A stretch of DNA of 64,000 nt from Ensifer adhaerens (GTDB taxonomy: Bacteria > Pseudomonadota > Alphaproteobacteria > Rhizobiales > Rhizobiaceae). The position numbers and the translations under genes were made by a program. The notes beneath the pieces were generated by a model. It did not search any database, was not told where the DNA came from, and was given only the letters and a program-made list of their open reading frames with translations. How positions within the stretch are numbered: the stretch's first letter is position 1; each line of letters opens with the position of its first letter. Below, one piece after another: positions 35,383 to 42,814 of the stretch. Location of the stretch: assembly GCA_900215285.1 (NCBI GenBank), contig OCMG01000004.1, forward strand, positions 2,216,001-2,280,000, in the 5' to 3' direction.

Positions 35383-35928
35383 GGACTGCCTGTCGTTGCA
35401 ATGCTGCGGTGCAAGCTCTACTCCGGCGCGGCTGGCTTGCCAATCGGGCCGAGGGGCGGCACGCCGAAAGCCCCGGAAAAAACCTCTCCCGAGTTTGCCT
35501 CCGGTGTTCACGCCTCCGCCCATGTCTCTGGGCACAAACTTCCGGAGAGCCACGCTGACGCGCCGCCCTGATAGGTAGTTTAAAAAAACGGCGGAGCGCC
35601 AGCGCGACCCGTCGAGATTTGCAAGGGGAGCCTCATCCGACTCCATTCCTCAAGCGCGGGCCGCCTCGCTAAACCGTCTGCGGAGGCAGACGGGTTCTCT
35701 GGCACAGCCAGGCCGCCGAGCTATTCGCAGCCCATCGGGGGAGTCGTTTCGGTTGATGTGTCAGATCAACCGCCGCCCGCGCCCCCTGATGCAATATCCC
35801 ACACGTTACGAGAAATCGCACCAGGCTCTCCTCCCGCCTGAGCCAGCCGTCGCTGACCTATCCGGTGACGGGAGGGGTTCAGGATAATGGGTAACTTTGA
35901 GAGCGGGGAAATCGGTGCGGCTAGGTTA
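35383..35928. other. Gene-free stretch
   Basis: About 545 bases between the transporter gene and the repeat block. Open frames here are not codon-like and none has a family match. No strong hairpin-plus-T terminator or promoter is visible. Confidence 0.5.
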
Positions 35929-36110
35929 GCCTCTCCCCTGGTGGGAGGGGAAGGAAAATCAGCATCTTAGCGGAACGCTAAGTGCTAGATTTTCCAGGTG
36001 AGGGGGGAAATTTGTCCCCGCATTAACCGCAAATCCCCCTCACCAAGCCTGCCAAGCCAATCGCCTGCGGCTCTTGGGGCAGGCTATCCTCTCCCACAAG
36101 GGGAGAGGAC
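35929..36110. repeat. RIME-like intergenic hairpin repeats (copy B)
   Basis: Contains the CTTAGC-core hairpin 35953-35995 (outer GGAAAATC/GATTTTCC, inner AGCA/TGCT, core CTTAGCG/CGCTAAG) plus CTCCCC/GGGGAG stems, including CCTCTCCC-ACAA-GGGGAGAGG near 36088-36110. The same architecture as copy A at 23290-23540, with arms that differ but stay complementary. Confidence 0.8.
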
Positions 36111-36117
36111 GGGCGGC

Positions 36118-36414
36118 CTACTCTGCCGCCTCGATCTTCTTCAGCTCGAACTTCAGCCCCAGAGCTTTCACGACGCCCAGAAGGGTCGAAAATTTCGGGT
36201 CGCCCTTGTCGCTCAGCGCCTTGTAGAGCGCCTCGCGGGTGACGCCGGCGTCGCGGGCAATCGCCGTCATGCCGCGGGCGCGGGCGATGATGCCCAGCGC
36301 GTGCTTGATTTCCTCCAGATCGCCATCCTCCATGACGATAGACAGATATTCTGCCTGCGCGTCCTCGGACTCCATATATTCCGATGCGTCGAAAAGCTTG
36401 GTTTCAACGGCCAT
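36118..36414 (-). CDS. HigA-like HTH antitoxin
   Basis: The 98-residue protein has a Cro/C1 helix-turn-helix (MTAIARDAGVTREALYKALSDKGDPKFSTLLGVVKALGL), the usual layout of addiction-module antidotes. It follows the toxin gene by one base, the toxin-first order of higBA systems. It is expected to neutralise the toxin and bind the two palindromes upstream of the operon at 36711-36755. Confidence 0.9.
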   Translation of the reverse strand: MAVETKLFDASEYMESEDAQAEYLSIVMEDGDLEEIKHALGIIARARGMTAIARDAGVTREALYKALSDKGDPKFSTLLGVVKALGLKFELKKIEAAE

Positions 36415-36415
36415 A

Positions 36416-36706
36416 TCAAAGCTCCTTCGCCATTGTGACTGCGAGTTGAATGTCGCGGCCCTGGCTGTCCTTGTCGCCGCCGCAAAGCAGGATCACGACG
36501 GTGTCACCGTGCTTCACGAAATAGACGCGGTAGCCGGGGCCGTAATCGACCCGCAATTCGCCGATGCCGTCGAAATATTTGACGTCGCCGAAATGTCCAT
36601 CGCGGCCGATACGGGCAAGCCGGCGCAGGATGCGCAGGCGCGCGCCATCGTCTCGCAGCTTCTTCAGCCACTTGGTGAAAACAGGGTGCTCGCGGACCTC
36701 GATCAT
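36416..36706 (-). CDS. HigB/RelE-like toxin
   Basis: The 96-residue protein shows the RelE superfamily pattern: FTKWLKKLRDDGARLRILRRLARI, GELRVDYGPGYRVYFVKHGD, and a C-terminal CGGDKDSQGRDIQLA with basic residues. Such toxins cleave mRNA on the ribosome. It precedes its antitoxin in the operon. The promoter carries two near-identical 16-bp palindromes. Confidence 0.9.
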   Translation of the reverse strand: MIEVREHPVFTKWLKKLRDDGARLRILRRLARIGRDGHFGDVKYFDGIGELRVDYGPGYRVYFVKHGDTVVILLCGGDKDSQGRDIQLAVTMAKEL

Positions 36707-36710
36707 CTGC

Positions 36711-36755
36711 GTGAACTGTAGTTCACATCATATCAATGTGTCAACTGCAGTTCAC
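36711..36755. promoter_or_regulatory. Two tandem operators of the higBA operon
   Basis: GTGAACT-GT-AGTTCAC (36711-36726, perfect arms) and GTCAACT-GC-AGTTCAC (36740-36755, one mismatch) are spaced 29 bp centre to centre, about three helical turns. Placed directly before the toxin start, they are the likely HigA binding sites. Confidence 0.75.
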
Positions 36756-36776
36756 AGTTCAAGGCCCGCGGTGGCC

Positions 36777-38870
36777 TCACATCTTGCCAGCCACCTTGAT
36801 GGCAAACGCATATTCCAGCGCGGTTTCCTCGAGCCGCTGGAAGCGGCCGGAAGCACCGCCGTGCCCGGCGCCCATGTTGGTCTTCAGAAGGATCGGTTCG
36901 GAGCCGGTTGTGTGCTCGCGCAGTTTCGCGACCCACTTGGCCGGCTCCCAATAGGTCACGCGGGGGTCGGTGAGACCAGCGAGTGCGAGGAGGGCGGGGT
37001 AGGGCTTGGGCCCGACGTTGTCGTACGGCGAGTAGGCGGCGATGCGCTTGTAGTCTTCCTCGGATTCGATCGGGTTGCCCCATTCGGGCCATTCCGGCGG
37101 GGTCAGCGGCAGGGTGTCGTCGAGCATGGTGGTGAGCACGTCGACGAAGGGAACGGCGGCGATGATGCCGGCGAATTTCTCGGGCGCCATGTTGGCGACC
37201 GCGCCCATCAGCATGCCGCCGGCGGAGCCGCCTTCGGCAATGATGCGGCTGTAGGACGTGAAGCCTTCCTTCACCAGGTGGTCTGCGGCGGCGATGAAGT
37301 CCTTGAAGGTGTTTTCCTTGCCGGCGAGCTTACCGTCCTCGTACCAGCGATAGCCCTTGTCCTTGCCGCCGCGGATATGGGCGATGGCATAGACGAAGCC
37401 GCGATCGGCGAGCGACAGGGCATTGGTGGAGAAGCTCGCGGGGATCGAGATGCCGTAGGCTCCATAGCCATAGAGCAGGCAGGGGGCGGAGCCGTCGAGC
37501 GGCGTGTCCTTGCGGTAGAGCAACGAGACGGGAACGAGTTCGCCGTCATGCGAGAGGGCCTGGATGCGGCGCGTGACATAGTCGTCCGGGTTATGACCGG
37601 AGGGGACTTCCTGGGTCTTGAGCAGCGTGCGTTCGCGCGTCGCCATGTTGTAGTCATAGACCTGGCCCGGCGTCGTCATGGACGAGTAGGAGAAGCGGAT
37701 GACATCCGTGTCGTATTCGGCGGCACCCGTCAGGCCGAGCGAATAGGCCTCTTCGTCGAAGGCGATGGCATGTTCCTCGCCGGTTGCGCGGTCGCGGATG
37801 ACGATGCGCGGCAGGCCGTCGCGGCGTTCCAGCCAGACGAGATGGCCGGCAAAGGCCATGTGATTGAGGATCAGACGGCCGGCTTCATGTGGTACCAACT
37901 CGCGCCAGTTCTCCTTTGACGGAGATTCAACGGGGGCTTCCATGATCTTGAAATCCTTGGCGCCATCGCAATTGGTCAGGATGAAGAAGCGGTCGCCGCC
38001 TTCCGTCAGTTCGTATTGCATGCCGGGCTCGCGGGCGACGACGAGCTTGGGTTCGGCCAGCAGGTCCTTGGTGGAAAGGAGGCGATATTCGGTCGTGTCG
38101 TGGTCGTGGATATCGATGAAAATGAAGTCGTCGAGCCGCGAGCCGCCGACACCCATGAACATGCCGGGATCGGTTTCCTCATAGACGAGGCGGTCGGCGG
38201 ATTGAGGCTGGCCGAGAATGTGATGGAAGATCTTGGAGGGACGGTGGTTTTCGTCCTGCAGCGTATAGAAGAAGCTCTTGCCTTCCGCGTCCCAGGATCC
38301 GCCGCCGCCGGTGTTCTCCAGGATGTCGGCCATGTCCTCGCCGGTCGAGAGGTTGCGGACGCGCAGCGTGAAGAATTCCGAGCCCTTGTCGTCATAACCC
38401 CAGACGCCGAGCGTGTGGTCGGACGAACTCGCCATGCCGGCAAGACGAAGGTAGTCCTTGCCTTCCGCTTCCTTGTCGCCGTCGAGAATGACCTGACGCT
38501 CGCCGCCTTCCGCCGGGATGCGGAAGTAATGCGGTTGCTCGCCGCCGGTGACGTAGAAGGAGCCATAGGCGAAGGGGCCATCCTTCATCGGAACGGAGGA
38601 GTCGTCTTCCTTGATGCGCCCCTTCATTTCGGCGAAGAGCTGCTTTTGCAGGGCCTCCGTCTCGGCCATCGCGGCCTTCATATAGGCGTTCTCGGCTTCC
38701 AGATAGGCGCGGATCTCCGGGTCGAGAACAGACGTGTCGTGGAAGACCTGCTGCCAGTTGTCTGCCCTCAACCATTGATAGTCATCAATGCGCGTCATGC
38801 CATGTCGTGTATCGGTGACAGGCTTTTTTACGGCGCGCGGGGCTTCGGGCAGGGACTTGAATGCAGACAA
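36777..38870 (-). CDS. ptrB: Oligopeptidase B (S9A prolyl oligopeptidase family)
   Basis: The 697-residue serine peptidase has an N-terminal beta-propeller and a C-terminal alpha/beta-hydrolase domain. The catalytic Ser lies in AEGGSAGGMLMGAVANM, Asp in LTDPRVTYWEPAKW, and His in GHGGASGRFQRLEE near the C-terminus. It cleaves after basic residues in short peptides, in the cytoplasm. The start is a TTG (38870) preceded by GGAGAAG, consistent with the family start SxFxSLPxAP; the open frame runs further upstream. Divergent from the SQR-like gene. Confidence 0.9.
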   Translation of the reverse strand: MSAFKSLPEAPRAVKKPVTDTRHGMTRIDDYQWLRADNWQQVFHDTSVLDPEIRAYLEAENAYMKAAMAETEALQKQLFAEMKGRIKEDDSSVPMKDGPFAYGSFYVTGGEQPHYFRIPAEGGERQVILDGDKEAEGKDYLRLAGMASSSDHTLGVWGYDDKGSEFFTLRVRNLSTGEDMADILENTGGGGSWDAEGKSFFYTLQDENHRPSKIFHHILGQPQSADRLVYEETDPGMFMGVGGSRLDDFIFIDIHDHDTTEYRLLSTKDLLAEPKLVVAREPGMQYELTEGGDRFFILTNCDGAKDFKIMEAPVESPSKENWRELVPHEAGRLILNHMAFAGHLVWLERRDGLPRIVIRDRATGEEHAIAFDEEAYSLGLTGAAEYDTDVIRFSYSSMTTPGQVYDYNMATRERTLLKTQEVPSGHNPDDYVTRRIQALSHDGELVPVSLLYRKDTPLDGSAPCLLYGYGAYGISIPASFSTNALSLADRGFVYAIAHIRGGKDKGYRWYEDGKLAGKENTFKDFIAAADHLVKEGFTSYSRIIAEGGSAGGMLMGAVANMAPEKFAGIIAAVPFVDVLTTMLDDTLPLTPPEWPEWGNPIESEEDYKRIAAYSPYDNVGPKPYPALLALAGLTDPRVTYWEPAKWVAKLREHTTGSEPILLKTNMGAGHGGASGRFQRLEETALEYAFAIKVAGKM

Positions 38871-39100
38871 AGGTCTTCTCCGGGGAACGGACGAGGGCGG
38901 GACTTCACAGATAGTCGGCAAGAGCGGCAATCGCAAGGCGCGACCCACCGCAAGACATTGTTCATCAATCCCCCGGCACTGCAAATCTGAGGTTTGACAA
39001 TAACTAGTGAAATACATATATATTGAGTATTGAATGTTTTGCGGAGGATTGCTGGGGGCGGGTCGCCAACCGCTTCGCGAAGCATCTGGAGGAGGATCGC

Positions 39101-40384
39101 ATGGTGCATGTCGTTGTTTTGGGGGCGGGGCTGGGTGGAACGATCATGGCCTATGAGTTGCGCGATGTGCTGTCGCGCGACGACAAGGTGACAGTGATCA
39201 ATCGGGGCGACACCTATTCCTTCGTGCCGTCCAACCCGTGGGTAGCGGTGGGCTGGCGCGAGCGGGAGGAGATCGAGGTCGACCTCAAGCCCGTCTTTGC
39301 AAGGCGCGACATCACGCTTCGGCCGGAAGGAGCCGCCCGCGTCCATCCCGCCGAAAACCGTGTGGAACTGACGACGGGAGAGAGCGTATCCTATGACTAT
39401 CTCGTGATTGCCACGGGACCGGACCTCGCATTCGACGAGATCGAGGGGTTCGGGCCGGGGGCGAATACGCATTCCGTCTGCCAGATCGATCATGCCCTGG
39501 CGGCCAAGGATGAGTTCCAGAAACTCCTGAAAAATCCTGGCCCGGTGGTCATCGGTGCGGTGCAGGGGGCGTCCTGCTTCGGCCCGGCCTACGAGTTTGC
39601 CTTCATCCTCGAAAAGGCGCTGCGGGACGCGAAGATCCGCGACAAGGTGCCAATGACCTTCGTCACCTCCGAACCCTATATCGGCCATCTCGGCCTTGAT
39701 GGCGTGGGCGACACGAAGGGCCTGCTCGAAAGCGAGATGCGGGCGCATCACATCAAGTGGATCACCAATGCCAAGGTGGAGAAGTTCGAGCCGGGCAAGC
39801 TCTTCGTCGACGAGATCAACGATGACGGCTCGCTGAAGAAGAAGCATGAAGTGCCGATGGCCTATACGATGATGCTGCCGGCCTTTCGCGGCGTTCCAGC
39901 CGTGCGCGGCATCGAGGGACTGACGAACCCGCGCGGGTTCATCGTGGTCGACAAGCACCAGCGCAATCCGACCTATCAGAACGTGTTCGGCATTGGCGTC
40001 TGCATCGCGATCCCGCCGATGGGGCCGACGCCGGTTCCCGTCGGCGTGCCGAAGACGGGTTTCATGATCGAATCCATGGTCACCGCCACCGCGCACAATA
40101 TCGCGAACCTGGTGGCGGGCCGTGCGCCCGATGCACAAGGAACGTGGAATGCCGTGTGCCTCGCCGATTTCGGCGATGGAGGCGTGGCCTTCGTGGCGCA
40201 GCCGCAGATCCCGCCGCGCAACGTCAACTGGTCGTCCTCCGGCAAATGGGTGCATCTGGCCAAGATCGGCTTCGAGAAATACTTCCTGCGCAAGGTCAGG
40301 CAGGGCAAGTCCGAGCCCTTCTATGAAAAGCTCGCTCTGCAGGTTCTGGGCATCGACAAGCTCAAGGAAGTGAAGTTCGACTAA
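39101..40384 (+). CDS. Sulfide:quinone oxidoreductase-like flavoprotein
   Basis: The 427-residue protein has an N-terminal FAD Rossmann motif (VVLGAGLGGTIMAYEL), the YDYLVIATGP strand, a cysteine in VQGASCFGPAYEF and another in GIGVCIAIPP. These correspond to two of the redox cysteines of sulfide:quinone oxidoreductases; a third is not obvious. C-terminal amphipathic helices would anchor it to the membrane. It probably oxidises sulfide or polysulfide and reduces quinone. ATG 39101 follows GGAGGAGG. No sulfur regulator is adjacent. Confidence 0.84.
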   Translation: MVHVVVLGAGLGGTIMAYELRDVLSRDDKVTVINRGDTYSFVPSNPWVAVGWREREEIEVDLKPVFARRDITLRPEGAARVHPAENRVELTTGESVSYDYLVIATGPDLAFDEIEGFGPGANTHSVCQIDHALAAKDEFQKLLKNPGPVVIGAVQGASCFGPAYEFAFILEKALRDAKIRDKVPMTFVTSEPYIGHLGLDGVGDTKGLLESEMRAHHIKWITNAKVEKFEPGKLFVDEINDDGSLKKKHEVPMAYTMMLPAFRGVPAVRGIEGLTNPRGFIVVDKHQRNPTYQNVFGIGVCIAIPPMGPTPVPVGVPKTGFMIESMVTATAHNIANLVAGRAPDAQGTWNAVCLADFGDGGVAFVAQPQIPPRNVNWSSSGKWVHLAKIGFEKYFLRKVRQGKSEPFYEKLALQVLGIDKLKEVKFD

Positions 40385-40492
40385 TCTCACTCCCGTGGGG
40401 CGGGTGCACCGGCCACGGCCATAAATCCGCCCCCGTTCGGGACGAGGGATTTCTCGATATTCCTCCAGCGATTGCCTCTCGTCCCGCTTTTC

Positions 40493-41236
40493 ATGAAAAC
40501 GATCCTCGCACTCTCCATCCTTCTCGCCGCCACCCCGGCAGTGGCTGACACCTATACGAAACAGGGGCTCGTTGAACCGAAGCTTCGCCTGACGGGCAAG
40601 CATGACGTACCGACGGTGGCGCTGACCTTCGATGCCTGCATGGGGGCGACGGATCCGCGCATCCTCGACACGCTGATCAGCCAGCATATTCCGGCGACGA
40701 TCTTCGTCACACATCGCTGGCTGAGGAACAATGCCCAGTCGTACGCGCAATTGCGGGCCCATCCCGATCTCTTCCAGATCGAGAACCACGGCGAGAACCA
40801 TATTCCCGCAGTCGATCGCCCGATGGACATTTACGGTATCAAGACCGCCGGATCGCCAGACGCAGTGCGTGCCGAAGTCGAGGGCGGAGCCTCGGCGATT
40901 GCTGCGACGGGTGCGCCGAAGCCGACCTGGTATCGCGATGCAACGGCCGTCTACAGCGCCGAGGCGATCCGCCAGATCAGGGGCATGGGCTACAAGATTG
41001 GCGGTTTCTCCGTCAATGGCGACGGCGGTTCGCTGCTCGGCGTGGACGCCACCGTCCGGTCCTTCGAAAGTGCCAAGGACGGGGACGTGATCATCGCACA
41101 TATCAACCAGCCGACGCACAAGGCCGGCGAGGGCGTGGTCAAGGGCATCGAGGCGCTGAAGGCGAAGGGGTATCGGTTCGTGCGGCTGGGGGATGTACCG
41201 ACGAGCGAGGGGAAGCTGGCGAAGACGGGCGGCTGA
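40493..41236 (+). CDS. Polysaccharide deacetylase family protein, secreted
   Basis: The 247-residue protein has a signal peptide (MKTILALSILLAATPAVA) and a NodB-homology domain: TFDACMG with the metal/catalytic Asp and HGENH as the His motif, then TWYRDATAVYS and DGDVIIAHINQPTH. The family removes acyl groups from chitin-, peptidoglycan- or other polysaccharide-derived sugars; the substrate cannot be named. ATG 40493 gives the signal peptide. It lies 108 bases after the SQR-like gene. Confidence 0.87.
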   Translation: MKTILALSILLAATPAVADTYTKQGLVEPKLRLTGKHDVPTVALTFDACMGATDPRILDTLISQHIPATIFVTHRWLRNNAQSYAQLRAHPDLFQIENHGENHIPAVDRPMDIYGIKTAGSPDAVRAEVEGGASAIAATGAPKPTWYRDATAVYSAEAIRQIRGMGYKIGGFSVNGDGGSLLGVDATVRSFESAKDGDVIIAHINQPTHKAGEGVVKGIEALKAKGYRFVRLGDVPTSEGKLAKTGG

Positions 41237-41605
41237 AGGCACCTGCGGGGATTGCGCAGCCGACGCCCGGGCCGATCGACGGAAATGGTCTGCGAGTCCT
41301 GAGAATTTCGAGGCTTTCCGGGGGCCTGCACCGTGGCGGCCGACGATGCTGTATAAGTCCTTGCGGGTCAATTAATCATGCATTTATCGAAATGGCCTAA
41401 ACAAACAGGAAGTTTCGAGGAAGGCATTTCAATATAACGACGGTTCGCCGTCATTTTTTTGACGATTGTCAAATATTTCCGATGTCGAGGCCGGCTCTCG
41501 TAAAGCAAGCCAAATCGCGTCGGAAGGCGTCCTCGAAAGTCGTTCTTGCGGGCATCGGGACCGGATAGTCGGATTCCGGAGCGGACTTTTGGGGGACCAT
41601 GTGAA
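41237..41605. other. Gap with an orphan terminator and a 19-codon ORF
   Basis: A gene-free stretch of ~370 bases. ATG 41378 opens MHLSKWPKQTGSFEEGISI ending at TAA 41437. One base later a hairpin (GACGG-TTCG-CCGTC, 41439-41452) followed by seven Ts forms an intrinsic terminator. This could be a small RNA, an attenuator with a leader peptide, or the late end of the deacetylase transcript. TTGAC-GATT-GTCAA overlaps the T-run. Confidence 0.45.
41439..41460 (+). terminator. Intrinsic terminator in the intergenic gap
   Basis: GACGG-TTCG-CCGTC then A and seven Ts. A stable tetraloop hairpin ending ~200 bases past the deacetylase gene and ~150 before the cyclase gene. Confidence 0.75.
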
Positions 41606-42787
41606 ATGAACGGCGCTTCCATTTCGTTGGCTGAGGTCGAGGAAAACCTGGTCCGCGTGGGGAGGGCTCCCTTTGACGCCAAGATCGAAGCGGCATTCCG
41701 GGATGCAGCCATGCACTTTCGCCAAATGAGCGCGCGCTCGGCGATGGCTCCGACCATCGTGAGCTACAATCTGCTATTGCTCGCCGACTTTACGCTTCTT
41801 CAGGATACGCTCTTTCTGGCCGTGATCCTGCATCTTTTCATCATATCGCCGGCTCTGTACGGTATTTTCATGCTTCATCGGCGGATCGAAGGCTATTATT
41901 CCTCGCAAGCGTTGATGATGTGCATACCCCTTCTTATCGTCCTTCAGCTTCTTTACATCTTCAGCCTCAACGACAACTTCGGCGCCAGTCACTACCAGTA
42001 CTTTATATCTCTGGCGATCCTGTTTTCTGTCATCAACAGGCGCCCGGATTTTCGGGTCGCGCTTTTTGGCTCCGCGCTTATGATCCTGTGCTACGTGGCC
42101 ACCGTCATGGTTCATCCCATGCCGATGAACGGCAAGATATCCGGTGTCGTGTTTGCCATCCTTTCCAGCTATCTCGCCTTAGCCGTGAACGTCAATTTCC
42201 AGAGGGATGCGCGCCTTGCCTTTCTGCTGCGGTTACGAGAGGAAGTCCGTTTTCGGGCCGCCGAAGCAGATGCCATTCATGACCCGCTGACCGGCTTGCA
42301 TAACCGGCGGTTTGTCCAGGAGTTCGCGAGACAGTTTTCCGACCGGATCGGTCTTTCCGAGACGATGTCGGTCATTCTGCTCGATATCGATTTTTTCAAG
42401 CGCTTCAACGACTTCCACGGTCATGGCGAAGGCGATGCCTGCCTGCGGGCTGTGGCCGGGGCAATCGACAGGACGCTGCTGCCGGGCGAGGGAACAGCCG
42501 TTCGCTATGGTGGCGAGGAGTTCCTGGTCCTGCTGCCGGGTTCAGACGGACAACAGGCTGCGCTTTGCGCGGAGCGTATTCGTGCGGCGGTGGAGGCGGA
42601 AGCGATCCATCATGGCCGCAGCGATGTCTCGGATGTCGTCACCATCAGCCTTGGCGTGGCTGTGGGGCAGCCCACGGTGGAAACATTTGCCGCGCTGATT
42701 GCGACCGCAGACGAAGCGCTCTACCGCGCAAAAGCCGAAGGGCGCAATCGCGTCTGCACCGCATGGCAGCAGCCTGAAACGGTTTGA
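41606..42787 (+). CDS. Membrane-bound diguanylate cyclase (GGDEF)
   Basis: The 393-residue protein has about six membrane helices in its first 210 residues and a C-terminal GGDEF domain with DPLTGLHNRRF, ILLDIDFFKRFND and GGEEF. It would produce c-di-GMP in response to an unidentified membrane signal. A GGGGGA ribosome site precedes ATG 41606. It is the second c-di-GMP-forming protein in the window besides the GAF-GGDEF at 27032. Confidence 0.9.
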   Translation: MNGASISLAEVEENLVRVGRAPFDAKIEAAFRDAAMHFRQMSARSAMAPTIVSYNLLLLADFTLLQDTLFLAVILHLFIISPALYGIFMLHRRIEGYYSSQALMMCIPLLIVLQLLYIFSLNDNFGASHYQYFISLAILFSVINRRPDFRVALFGSALMILCYVATVMVHPMPMNGKISGVVFAILSSYLALAVNVNFQRDARLAFLLRLREEVRFRAAEADAIHDPLTGLHNRRFVQEFARQFSDRIGLSETMSVILLDIDFFKRFNDFHGHGEGDACLRAVAGAIDRTLLPGEGTAVRYGGEEFLVLLPGSDGQQAALCAERIRAAVEAEAIHHGRSDVSDVVTISLGVAVGQPTVETFAALIATADEALYRAKAEGRNRVCTAWQQPETV

Positions 42788-42814
42788 GCGGGCGGCGCGT
42801 CTTGGGCAGCCGTC

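Noticed and set aside
41459..41472. TTGAC-GATT-GTCAA as a third copy of the 20195/22316 palindrome
   Set aside because: It lacks the outer G-C pair of the other two, has no following AATAT, and overlaps a terminator T-run.
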